A stretch of 64,000 bases of DNA, from assembly GCF_027595985.1 (NCBI RefSeq), contig NC_073304.1:213310500-213374499 (forward strand), read 5' to 3'. Origin of the DNA: Sorex araneus (taxonomy: Eukaryota; Chordata; Mammalia; Eulipotyphla; Soricidae). The position numbers were made by a program, and so were the translations under genes. Below are positions 11,440 through 22,400 of the stretch, one piece after another; positions within the stretch are counted from its first letter, which is position 1; the number at the start of each line of letters is the position of its first letter. The notes below the pieces were generated by a model. It made no database searches, had not been told where the DNA came from, and saw only the letters and a list, made by a program, of their open reading frames with translations.

Positions 11440-11735
11440 GCCCGGCGCACACCACAGCTGGATCCCTCACTCCAACTTCAAGCCTCGGCCCCGCCTCTCC
11501 CCGCCAGCCCGGCGCCCAATCGCCGCGCGCCGCCGGCCCCGAGCCGCGCGCCCATTGGCCGGCCGCCGTGGCAGTGCGGGCGGGGCGCGCGGGGACGAGC
11601 GCCACAGCTGGAATCCGGTTCCCACCCCGAAGCCCAGGCCCGCCCCTCTCCCCTCCCCTCGGCCCTGGGTCCGCTCCCTAAGGCCAGAGCCAATTAGACG
11701 GCGCCCCAGACCGAACCCACTTTCCCATTGGCCAC
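11440..11735. promoter_or_regulatory. tandemly repeated CCAAT/E-box promoter module (two copies, 150 bp apart)
   Basis: CCACAGCTGG (E-box CAGCTG) occurs at about 11452 and again at 11602, exactly 150 bp later. Each copy is followed by a similar C-rich stretch (CTTCAAGCCTCGGCCCCGCC; CCGAAGCCCAGGCCCGCCCC) and then a CCAAT box (CGCCCAATCG; GAGCCAATTAG). An imperfect duplication of a promoter module upstream of CACNA1G. Confidence 0.6.
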
Positions 11736-13089
11736 TAGGGTCCCGGGGAGTCCCCGAAGGATGCCCCGGGGAAGTGGAGTAAATCGGTGCGGGGTCCTGG
11801 GATAGAGCCGCTCGGGGTCCCGGTCATCCTTTGTCCACTGCCCCTGACCTGGAGCACAGCCGGAGGGCGGGGCTCAGCCCGCCGGAGGAGGTGGGAGGAA
11901 CGCGGGCGGGGGCGTGAGGGCTGGGACCCGGGGCTCTACTGACCCCGCAAGACCTGAGGCTGGGAGCGGTTCCGAGGCGAGGCGCGCGGAGGGCTGTCCC
12001 GGGGAGGGGACGGGAAGGCCAGAGCAGCTAGGTTTGGGCGTGGGCTCCGGCCCGTTGGGCTAGCGCCCGGGTCCACTTCTGCAACTTCCACCCTGACCTC
12101 CTAACCCCAGCCAGCCGTTCCTGTCCTCACGTTGATGCCCCTGACCTTCCCCGCACCCCAGCCCCTTAGCGAGCTGGAGTGTGTGGACCCCACGCACGCG
12201 GGGCTTCGCACTTGAGCACGTGGTCCCAGGGCTGGGATCCACAACGCCCCCCGCCCCCGCCCCGGGCAGAGCGGAGAAGCTCCAGTGAAGGGACCGGCGG
12301 AGGGAGGGCAAGGCGGCTGGAGACCTGATTAAGCGATGGAAGAACCGAGATGGGTTTCACCGAGCTGCCAAAATCGCACTTTACTCCGTGCCTCAGTTTC
12401 TCACTCTCGGGTTCCCATAAGGCTGGAGGTGTGTGTGTGCGTGGGGGGGGGGGGGGGTTGGGAGGGGACGCCGGCTGCAGGACGGCAGTTTCGCGGAGCT
12501 GCTCTCCGCGCACACCTCCTACCCCATCGGGAGCTGGTCCTCGAGGGTCTGCGGCGGCGTCCCCCACCAACCCGCGCGCGCGCGCGCGCACGCGCAGACC
12601 CCCGGCCCTCGCCCCGTCTCACCTTCCCCCAGCTCAATCTGCTCCAGCTCCCTGTCGCTGCCGGCGCCTCCCCCAAAGGCTGTGAGCCGCCGGAGCGCGG
12701 GGTGCTGCGGACAAGGGGGTGGGGGCGAGCGGGGCGGACCCCGAGGAGGAGCCGTCTGGCGGCCCCGGCCCAACCTCTGCAGGAGGTCGACGCGGCGGAA
12801 CCAAGCAGGTCAGTTCCCCCTCCCGGGACTTCGGGCGCTTACGCCACTGCGGAAAGGCCGAGGGGCCGGCCGGATGACCTCCCGCCCCCGCCCCCGCCCC
12901 CCGACTCCCGCCGCGTCCCGCGCTCTCCCTGGGCGGCGCCACCCACGCGGCCCCCGCGCGCCGCCCGCCGCCCGCCGCGAGGGGTGCGTGTCCGCGCCCG
13001 CTTCCCCGGCGGGTTGCGGGGAGGGCAGAGCGGCTGCGGCGCCGTCGCCTCCCCGGCTGCCCTTTCGCCGAAATCCGGGCACCGAGTTG

Positions 13090-13127
13090 TGCAAATGAGG
13101 CCGGGCTCATTTGCATTTCATGCTAAT
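13090..13127. promoter_or_regulatory. octamer/POU-type palindromic element
   Basis: A perfect 10-bp inverted repeat TGCAAATGAG / CTCATTTGCA (13090-13099, 13106-13115) has a 6-bp loop and contains the octamer ATTTGCAT at 13109. A further octamer-like ATGCTAAT lies at 13120. It sits at the distal edge of the CpG island, with an A/T-rich CTATTTATGG at about 13229. POU factor binding is inference. Confidence 0.5.
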
Positions 13128-13529
13128 GAGCAGCTCTCCGAAGTGCCGCTCGCTCCTGGCGGGAGTCCTTGCTCTCATTCCGCGCCCGCCCGAGTCTTGA
13201 ACTCGCGGCCCTCTTCGGGGGAGAGGGGGCCTATTTATGGTGCGCTCCACGTGTCTGACACCTCCTTCCCTCCCGCCGGTCCGCAGTCTGCCGCTTGGCC
13301 CGCGTTTCCCCGGGCAGGGTCGCGAGGCCCCGCGGGCTGGCGCTGGGAGCTGGTGACACGCGTCACCCCCCCACCCCCGCCCCTCGCTCGTGGCACTGGC
13401 GGAAATGAGGCCAGAGAGGTTTGCCCAGCCAAAACGGTCAGGTTCGGCGGCGGTCGGGAGGCCCCCACATCTTCATCCATCATCCTGGCCACCCCTGTCT
13501 CTGGGCTGAACTCTGCTCTAGAACATACC

Positions 13530-13592
13530 CTGGGAGGAGGAGGAGGAGGAGGAGGAGGAAGAGGAGGAGGAGGAGGAGGAAGAATAAGGAGG
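13530..13592. repeat. (GGA)n trinucleotide repeat
   Basis: GGAGGAGGA purine tract with a few GAA interruptions at the outer edge of the CpG island. Confidence 0.9.
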
Positions 13593-13599
13593 AGGGGCG

Positions 13600-14135
13600 C
13601 TCACACCATCTGGGCCAATTGAAACCATCAGCTTGTGGGGGGGGGGGACTTGGAAAGACCCGTCCCACAAAGCATTATGATGCTTGCGGGTGGACCACTA
13701 GGGACTCCCTCTCTCCCCTGGTCCCCAGTGCCCCAAGCTTCCGCTGGGCTCTGTTCTAGGAGAGCCTGTTAGCAATGCTGTTAGCCTGAGGGGGCTGGAG
13801 AAGGGGGCACCAGGCCCAGAGGGGAGGCAGAGGCAGCCAGGAAACCATCTTTAGCTCACCTCTGTGGAGGCACCATCTTTCTGCACCACTGCAGCACTTA
13901 CTAAGTGCCTGGGTGCTCAGAGCACAGTTTTGGGCCCTGGTGGGAAGAAGTTTATGTTTGTAAGTGATGAAATGCTCTAAGCTCTGTGCTCCGTGGGAGG
14001 ACCTGTGCTCATTTTCATGCCCCAGGCTTTGGCGCAGAGCAGGTGCCTCCTGCACTTGCCAGTGGATTAACTCGGCAGGGCAGGGGAGTGAGGGGACAAG
14101 GAATTCCTGCCTCTCCCGAAGCCCAGAGCCCTCAG
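13600..14135. other. intergenic, no gene seen
   Basis: Ordinary mixed sequence between the CACNA1G promoter and a SINE fragment. No exon-like or conserved element was found. Confidence 0.5.
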
Positions 14136-14216
14136 GAGGATGCCCCACCCGGAGTGACCCCTGAACACAGAGCTGGGAGTAGCCCCGAGCCACTGTCTGG
14201 TGGGGCCCCAAATCAA
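14136..14216 (+). mobile_element. SOR-type SINE, 3' fragment
   Basis: GGAGTGACCCCTGAACACAGAGCTGGGAGTAG-like 3' body without a head (key words GTGACCCCTGA and GGAGTAGCCCC), ending in a TG microsatellite. Confidence 0.65.
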
Positions 14217-14292
14217 GTGTGTGTGTGTGTGTGTGGTGTGTGTGTGTGTGTGGTGTGTGTATGTGTGTGTGGTGTGTGTATGTGTGTGTGTG
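14216..14292. repeat. (GT)n microsatellite
   Basis: GTGTGT blocks separated by GGTGTG and GTATG interruptions, growing from the SINE 3' end. Confidence 0.95.
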
Positions 14293-14504
14293 CACCTGCC
14301 CTACATGTTCTCCAAGGGTCTCACCTGGGATCGAGGGAGAAACCCTCCCCCGTGGGCCTTCTCAGCCCTTCCCTTCCTCTCACCGGCTGCACCCCACCCA
14401 CCTTTACACAGCCCTCTGATAATCTTCCCCCTTGTAGTGCTCACTACACACAACAGAACACACGACACACAGTCGCATTTTTGTCACCTCAGAATGGTGG
14501 GTGG

Positions 14505-14590
14505 TGGTCGTCCCAGTTTTCAGACAGGATAACTGAGGATCCATGAGATGAAGTCACTTAACTGATCTCCCAAACCCACAGACTCTGTGT
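14505..14590 (-). mobile_element. MIR-like ancient SINE fragment
   Basis: GATAACTGAGG ... GAAGTCACTTAACTGATCTCCCA resembles the reverse MIR core (aligned to the familiar CTGAGGCACAGAG...AAGTGACTTG pattern). Strongly diverged. Confidence 0.5.
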
Positions 14591-14737
14591 CCATTTGCCC
14601 TGGAAGCTGAGGGCCCAGGAAGGAAGGCCTCAGTGTGGGGGCAGGTCCCCCAGCAGGGAACACTTCAGCTCGGCCCTGCCCCTTGGAAAATGCAAGCACC
14701 TCCCAGGAAGAAGCCTTTAAGGTACCACCAGTCCTCA

Positions 14738-14784
14738 GAGTACTTACAGGAGGTACTTACAGAATACTTACAGAGTACTTACCC
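14738..14784. repeat. short tandem array of TACTTACAG units
   Basis: TACTTAC occurs at 14741, 14754, 14765 and 14776. On the minus strand each is GTAAGTA, the ideal U1 splice donor. Confidence 0.8.
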
Positions 14785-14909
14785 CTTTGTCAGGCTCATA
14801 CCTGGTCCCTCCCAAGGAGAAAGGGGGAGAGCAGAAGGAAGATGACAGTGACCCCTCAGAGCTGGCAAGCCACGGTGGCCCTTAGTGTCCCCTTGATACC
14901 TCCGAAAGA

Positions 14910-15010
14910 ACCCAAGGTGCTGTGCAATCTTAGGTCAATTTCTTGCCTTCTCTGGGCCTGGGATAATGACCTGTCTGGGCTCAAAGGTCAGTTTTGCTGT
15001 CCCATAACAT
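14910..15010 (+). mobile_element. possible MIR-like fragment
   Basis: TCTTAGGTCAATTTCTTGCC followed by TTCTCTGGGCCTGGGATAAT recalls the MIR core (AAGTCACTTAACCTCTCTGAGCC). Too diverged for certainty. Confidence 0.35.
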
Positions 15011-15137
15011 GGGGTGACAGACATAAGAGGGCCAGGCACGCTGTCCAGACCATTCCAAAGCCAGCACTGAGGCTGCCAAAAAGGCCACCTGTGCTCCCTA
15101 CTTTCCACCACGCCTTCCTCCCATCATTGTCCCTCCC

Positions 15138-15138
<1 letters not shown>

Positions 15139-15179
<41 letters not shown>

Positions 15180-15252
15180 AGACAGCCAGAGAGAGAGAGA
15201 GACAGAGAGACAGACAGAGAGAGACAGAGAGACAGAGACAGAGAGAGAGAGC
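15139..15252. repeat. (AC)n-(GA)n compound microsatellite
   Basis: Pure AC from 15139 to 15176, then GAGACAGA-type units to 15252. The stretch from here to the SPATA20 poly(A) site holds no recognised gene. Confidence 0.95.
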
Positions 15253-16183
15253 CTGGATTTCACTTGCTCAGCCTCAGACTTCCTGCAAGGCAGAGAAGGC
15301 TTGTTGGCCAGAGCCCAGGCCCCTCCAGATGGACCGGTGGCCTGCACTGAGGGCCCAGCTGTCCGAAGCAAGCCTGCCGTGTGTGACCACGTGCAAGGGT
15401 GGCTGTGGTCCTGAGCAGACATTGCCGCAACTCAGCCCTGTCTCCCCTTTTCACTGGCCCCCTGACCCTCCCCGCAGGCCAGGCTGCCTTTTGGGCCTCC
15501 ATGCTGGGTGTCCTCTGGCCACCTCTTTGGCTTGGCCTTGGGACGGCGGGGGTACCAGAGCAAGGTGGCCACTCCTCCCTCCCCTCCATGATGCCCACTG
15601 TCACCTTCCCTGTGTCCTTCTCCCCTCAGTGGGGTTTCTGTGACCTGTGAAGCTGTGGGGGCCAAGGCTGGGACTTGTGAGATCCCCTAAGACTGAGGAC
15701 ACATGAGGTGGCCGTAGGAAGGGGCCTGTCCCTGCAGCTTCGGAGAAGGGCCTGGGACCCACCGACGCTCCCAAGGCAACAAAGCTCTTCCCGGGACTGG
15801 CCTGGGGTGGGGGGGCGCACGGGTTGAGCTTCTGCACAGAGGCTGGTGTGCATCTTGGGGGAACTGAGGGCTGCTCTGGGTGGACAAATGTCCCCAAAGA
15901 AAGGCCCTGGACTCTGATAACCACGGCTCTGCCAGGCCCTCAGAGTGTGTGCAGATGTGCACAGCTGGCCAGCAGCCCCCCTCACCCTGTGCATCTCTCC
16001 CAGCTGGAAGCTCCACAAAGCCCCTTTCTTCATCCTTCGGGGAAGGACGGCCCCCCACCCCGACCTCCGTTTCTTTCAGGACACGGTGGGGGGGGGGCTG
16101 GTGACCCTTGGAAGGGACAGGGAGGGAACCGAGGAAAGGGCCCAGCAAGGCCGACACCTGGGTTCCCACGGGATGCTCTGAGG

Positions 16184-16189
16184 TTTATT
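16184..16189 (-). terminator. SPATA20: SPATA20 poly(A) signal
   Basis: AATAAA on the minus strand, about 135 nt after the stop codon at 16324. Cleavage is expected near 16165-16175. Confidence 0.85.
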
Positions 16190-16323
16190 CCTGCGCATCG
16201 GAAGGCAGCGGGGACAGGCCCCTGGGGGTGGCTAGAGGGTGGGCGGGGCCCTGAGGGGTCTGAGTCTCTGGCCTGTTGGGAAGCTCCGTCTCGGGCCCCG
16301 GCCCCAAGGGGACCAGGCAGTCA

Positions 16324-16491
16324 CTAGTGGAGCATTTTCCGCAGCTCACTGGGCTCTGTGATGGGCATGGAGCAGCTCTGGTTCTCGTACACGTAGGCCG
16401 TGGCCCGGTCTTCCTGCCGCCTCAGCGAGTTCAGGAAGGGCAGCTGGCGGGACAGGAAGCTGGAGGGGTCCCCGTCAGTCAGAATCAGCAC
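16324..16491 (-). CDS. SPATA20: SPATA20 coding exon 16 (C-terminus and stop)
   Basis: 55 codons [16 protein letters not shown] to LRKMLH, then TAG. Acceptor GCCCCAG. In phase 0 with exon 15. Confidence 0.95.
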   Translation of the reverse strand: MLILTDGDPSSFLSRQLPFLNSLRRQEDRATAYVYENQSCSMPITEPSELRKMLH

Positions 16492-19400
16492 CTGGGGCGG
16501 GAGGAGAGGGGTCACTGGAGGGTCCCAGCAGGCCCGCTGAATGGGCAAGAGGAGATGACAGAGGGGCGGGCGGGGAGGCGGGCGGGAGGCAGGGTGCCGG
16601 GACAGACCTTGTTGGGGACATAGAGTGAGTGCACACACTGAAGCAGGGCCTTGGTGTCCTTGGCCTGCGGGTCTCCACAGATCACCACCTGATCCGGACA
16701 GAAGGGCCACTCAGTGCCCGGTGCAGGGCTCCCCCATCCCGCCTGCACCCCAGGTCCTGTCCGCACCCCCAGAGCACGGCTTGGCAAAGGGCGTCCACAC
16801 ATGCGGGCACACGCACAAGGGGCTGTGTCACACAGTGCTGGGGATACAGGGACAGACCCCACCACACCAGGGAACACAGCACACTGAAGACACACAGAGA
16901 GACCCCAAAAGCCACAGCCACACAGAGGCAGATACAGCGGCAAATAACGCACACACATACACACACACACAGAGCTACATATACAGACAGAAGTATAAAA
17001 CAAACAGGCAGTGTTCGTCACAGCACACACCCACACACAAGCATACACCTTGCACATGGGTACACACCTGAACACAGGTAAACACCCACACACACCAGAA
17101 GACAGGCACACACCTGCATAGGCACACACCAGCACACAGATACACACCCACACACAGGCACACACTTGCACAGACACACACCTGCACACAGAGACACACC
17201 CGCACAGATACCTGCACTGAGGCACACACCCGCACACAGGCACACACCTACACACAGATACATACCCGCACACAGATACACACCCCCACACAGGCACATA
17301 CCCGCAGATACACACCTGCACACACTAGCACACAGGCACTCACCCACACACACTAGCACACATACACATGCACAGGCACACACCTGCACACACTAGCACA
17401 CAGACACACACCTACACATAGGCACACACTCACACACAGGCACACACCAGTACAGATACACACCTGCACACAGGAACACACCTGCAGATACACACCTGCA
17501 CACACCAGCACACAGGCACACACCTACTCATAGGCACACACCCGCACATATACACAGAGACACACCTGCACACAGATACCCGCACACATGCACACACCAA
17601 CACACAGGTACACACCTGCACACAGATACCTGCACACAGGCATACACCAGCACACAGGCACACACCAATACAGATACACACACGCACACAGGCACACATC
17701 CAGATATATACCTGCATAAACCAGCACACAGGCACACACCTGCACATAGGCACACACCTGCACATATACACACTTGCAAACAGGCACACACCTGCACACA
17801 GACACATCTGCACACAGGCATGCACCCACACACATTAGCACATAGGCACACACCCACACAGATACATACCCGCACACAGGCACACACCTGCACACACTAG
17901 CACACAGACACACACCTACACATAGGCACACACTCACACACAGGCACACACCAGTACAGATACACACCTGCACACAGGAACACACCTGCAGATACACACC
18001 TGCACACACCAGCACACAGGCACACACCTACACATAGGCACACACCCGCACATATACACAGAGACACACCTGCACACAGATACCTGCACACATGCACACA
18101 CCAACACACAGGTACACACCTGCACACAGATACCTGCACACAGGCATACACCAGCACACAGGCACACACCAATACAGATACACACACGCACACAGGCACA
18201 CATCCAGATATACACCTGCATAAACCAGCACACAGGCACACACCTGCACATAGGCACACACCTGCACATATACACACTTGCAAACAGGCACACACCTGCA
18301 CACAGACACACCTGCACACAGGCATGCACCCACACACATTAGCACATAGGCACACACCCACACAGATACATACCCGCACACAGGCACACACCTGCACACA
18401 CTAGCACATAGGCACACACTTGTACACACTCACACACAGGCACACACCCGCACATAGGCACACACCCGCACACAGATATCCACACATGGGCACATATCAG
18501 CACACAGGCACACACCTGCACACACTAGCACATAGGCACACACTTGTACACACTAGCACACAGGCACACACCCGCACATAGGCACACACCCGCACACAGA
18601 TATCCACACATGGGCACATATCAGCACACAGGCACACACCTGCACATAGGCATACATCTGCACACAGATATCTGCACACGGGCACACACCAGCACACAGG
18701 CACACACCCGTACATGGGCACACACCCGCACACACCTGCCAGTGCTCCTCTCCCCTCAGCACCACGGCTCTCTGTGCAGAAGAGCACCCCAGCAGCCCCG
18801 CTGGCCACCTAGAGAGGTGCAGGGACTCCACTCCTCGCGGTGCTCCCAGCCCCCTGCCCAGCGGGAGGCCTCCTCGGGCACAGAGCAGTGCCCAGGACAC
18901 ACTCAGGGGGCCACACATTCACAGGCTGCCCCCACGCGGCCAGCCTCTCCCACCTGCTTGAGTCTCTGCTGGTGGACAGAGAGGGCGCGGACCATCTCGG
19001 GGAGTGCCACGGGGACCCGGCGCATGCGCTCTGAGAAGGCGGTCAGCAGGCACGCGCACTTGTCCAGCCAGTCCTTGTGGCCCGTGAAGCCGTGCAGCCG
19101 GAGCAGGTTGTGGGCCGACACCGAGTTGGCGCTGGGCTCTGGCCCATCCTGGTCTGCGGGGCCCAGAGGGAGGCGGTGAGGCCGGGCTGTAGCCAGGGTG
19201 GTGGGGGAGGGGGCCTCCTCCCCGAGTCTAAGGGCGTGCACCCCGCCCACCTGGAAGCCCCTCGGCGCGCCCTGGCCCCCCGGGAGCCCACTGCTCCCCT
19301 GGCTGGCAGCTCCATTCCCACTCGGCGAGAGCCAGAGCAGGCGGCAGCCGCGCCCACCCCCTGCCCCCACCACCTCCCACTTGGAATCCGCCCACGAGTC

Positions 19401-22400
19401 TGAGTCTGCCGGGTCTGCGGCCAGAATAGACTCAACCCTGCCACACCTCCCCACCCCTGCTTCCGCCTTGTCGGGCCTGACAGTCTCCTCCGAGGGGGGC
19501 CCGACCCAGCCCTTAGCAGCCGCCAGCCAGTGAGGTTCTGGGATCCACTCGGAATCCGATCACAATCCACCACAGCCTGGGGCGCCCACTCCCAGGGAGG
19601 TCCCTCTCCTCCCCTCTGGTCTCTGCCCCTTCTTCGGGGTGCAGGACATCCCCTCCAGGCCTCTTGCAGGCCCGTCTGCTCCTCCTTGCCCACCAGAGCC
19701 CTGTCCAGCCCTCTGAGAAACGTCACAAGGCCCCTGTGCCCGCCCCGGGCTGAGGGGCCCTGCCTCATTCTCAGGCCCCGTCAGTCAAGCAGCCGCTTTC
19801 CTGCGCACCTACTATGTGTCTGGCCTGTGTGTGAGGCGCCTGGGGACACAGCAGTGAAGACGAGTGCTTGGTGTGGGGAGAGGGACAGGGAAGAGATGGT
19901 GCTGGTGATGGTGGGCATGCACGTGCCTGCCCCGTCAGGGCCCTCACAATGTCAACACATTTCAAGCTTCGCGGGGAAAAGTCATCCTCCCTCACAATAT
20001 GAGTCCGGGCATGCCAGTTACCGCAGCTGAACACTTGCTGACAATAGCTAAGTCTCTGCGCCAGCCCCGTCAGGTGGCACCCAGGTGTGCCGTGTGGTTG
20101 CATGTTTAAGAATGGAGAGATGAGCGGGCCAGAGTGATGCGGTGGGGGTAGGAAGCTTGCCTTGCACGAGGCTGACCTGGGTTCAGTCAATCCCTGGAAC
20201 CCCACATGGTCCCCTGAGCACCGCCAGGAGTGATCCTGGACCACAGAGCCAGAAGTAACCCCCCAAGCAGAGAGCCAAGAATAACTACCTAAACACCACC
20301 AAGTATGGCCCCAAACCAACTCAATAAAGAACGGAGAGATGGGCACAGCAGCCCATCCAGCAAGGGGCCTAGTCCCCAGTGCCACGTGGGGACTCCCCCA
20401 CCCACAGGGCCAGCAGCAGCCTCTGGGCAGCGCCAGATGTGCACCCCCCCCCAAAAAAAAAAACAACCAACAACCGGGAACGGAGGTGCTGGCAGGGAAA
20501 GGCTTGTCCAAAGCCGCTTGGCCGACATGCAGGGGAGACACAAATGCAGGAGGACACGGCCCTGCCCACACCATTATGCACCACCCCTCGGGACACCGGG
20601 ACCCCTCGGGACACGGGACCCCTCAGCAGCTCCACGTGCTGCACTGACCGTCCTTCAGGCGCAGGGGCAGGCCCGACCCCATCTCGGCCTCGCTGCAGTA
20701 GTAGCCGCCACCCCGGGAGTCCCAGAAGAGTCTGTCCTGCGTGTCCTGTAGCCGCAGTGCCCACTCCAGCCACGCGCTCTCCTGCGAGGCCTCGTACAGG
20801 TCCAGCAGGCCCCGCACCACGAAGGCGTAGTCTTCCAGGAAGCCCCAGCAGGGCGGGTTGCTGGGGAACAGCACGGGGACGGGGTTGGGGACAGGCCCAA
20901 GGGAGAGAAGGGCCTGCCCAGAGCTGCTCCAGGGGACCCTGGCCAGGGGTGCAGGCCCGGTGACCTGGTGTTGCCAGGCCCCAGGGTGCTGGGGACCACC
21001 CGTGTCATCTGGCAGTGCTCAGAGGTCCAGAACACTCGCCACCCTCAGGGTTGCACACACACCACACGTGTTGTCTCTGTGATCCAGAACACTGAATTTG
21101 TCCCCCTTTTTTTTTTTTTTTGGTTTTTGGGTCACACCTGGCGATGCACAGGGGTTACTCATGGCTCTGCACTCAGGAATCACCCCTGGCGGTGCTCAGG
21201 GGACCATATGGGATGCTGAGATTTGAACCCGGGTCGGCCGCGTGCAAGGCAAACGCCCTACCCGCTATCACTCCAGCCCCCCTGTCCCATTTTATTTTAT
21301 TTTTTTTTGGTCTTCGGCCCACTCCCGGTGGTGCTCAGGGATTACTCCTGACTCTGCACCCAGGGTCATTCCTGGTGGGGCTCAGGGGATTCTGTGGGGT
21401 GCCAGGGATGGAACCCAGGTCGGTGGCCTGCAAGGCATGAGCCCCATGCACTGCCCTCTCTCTCCAGGCCCCTTCTCCCACTTGAATCTTCAAAGGCTGC
21501 TGGAGCAGAGGCCGTCAGCCCATTTCCCGGGTGAGTGAAAGCACCAGGGGGAGGTTTGGCGCTGGCGGTAGGTGGGGGGCAGGACCCGAGTGATCCCCAG
21601 GAATCCGACCGTCCTGGTCTTCCCACCTGTGCTCCACGGTCCCCCCGGTGCCAGCGTAGCAGGTCCGCATCAGGCGGCCGGTGGACACGTCAAACATGTG
21701 CCGTTTCAGGAACTTGGCCCCGTTGATGGCGTAGTTGACCAGCTTCTCCATACCCAGGATGGCCCCAGTCACCGCAAAGCCAGACACCATCAGGCCTGGA
21801 AGGAGGAGGCAGTGGTGGCTAGAGGGGGCCCTCCAGGGAGGCCCACCCCAGCAACACCCCCCCCAGCCCCAGGGTGATGGCACGTTCCAGCACCAGTGCC
21901 CATGGGCTCCTGGGAAACCTTAGGCTCCTCAACCCAACCCAGGAAGAGTTCGCCGGGAGCCTGTGCCGGCCACGGGGAAGGGGCCTGGGGAGGGGTACGT
22001 GGGGTCCCAGCGTGGCCATCCCCCACCGTTCCAGGCCGCCAGCATCTTGGTGTCCAGGTGTGGCCTTGGCCGGTGCTTCCGGGTCTGGAAGAGTTTTTCC
22101 AGCCCGTTGTTGAGCAATGTCCGCACGGCCTCCACGTCCAGGCCAAAGCGGGCGGCGGTCAGCTCCAGCGAGTAGCGCTCGGTCAGCACATTCAGGCCCT
22201 GCAGGTCCCCCTTCAGGTCCTGCGGGGCAGGGGGTGGGGACGTCAGCACTTGTAGGTCCACAGTCCACGGACTCTGTGGGTTCCAGGGCCCCGCCCCCGA
22301 GGGCCGCCCCGCTGCGTCCCCACCTGGTTGACGCTGATGTTGCCGGCCTCCGTGAGCCCGTAGTGCTTCATCAGCAGCTGGCCCGAGGTCAGCGGCTCAG

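Larger units (their letters stand above)
10000..13420. promoter_or_regulatory. CACNA1G: CpG island and promoter region of CACNA1G
   Basis: CpG-dense sequence spans the first exon and about 2.7 kb upstream of the start codon at 10683, with many GC boxes (CCGCCC, GGGGCGG). CCAAT-type boxes occur at about 11515, 11550, 11690 and 11727. A run of C-, G- and GC-rich tracts follows (G run near 12440, alternating CG at 12577-12596). No TATA box is obvious near the presumed start site, as usual for CpG-island promoters. The exact start site cannot be read from sequence. Confidence 0.75.

Noticed and set aside
12336-13622. A 428-codon plus-strand frame in the CpG island.
   Set aside because: High GC removes stop codons by chance. 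Composition is Arg/Pro/Gly-rich with homopolymer ends and no recognisable domain.
16512-18918. Many long Cys-Val-Cys-rich minus-strand frames.
   Set aside because: Produced by the CA-rich satellite. The only real coding pieces nearby are SPATA20 exons 15 and 14.
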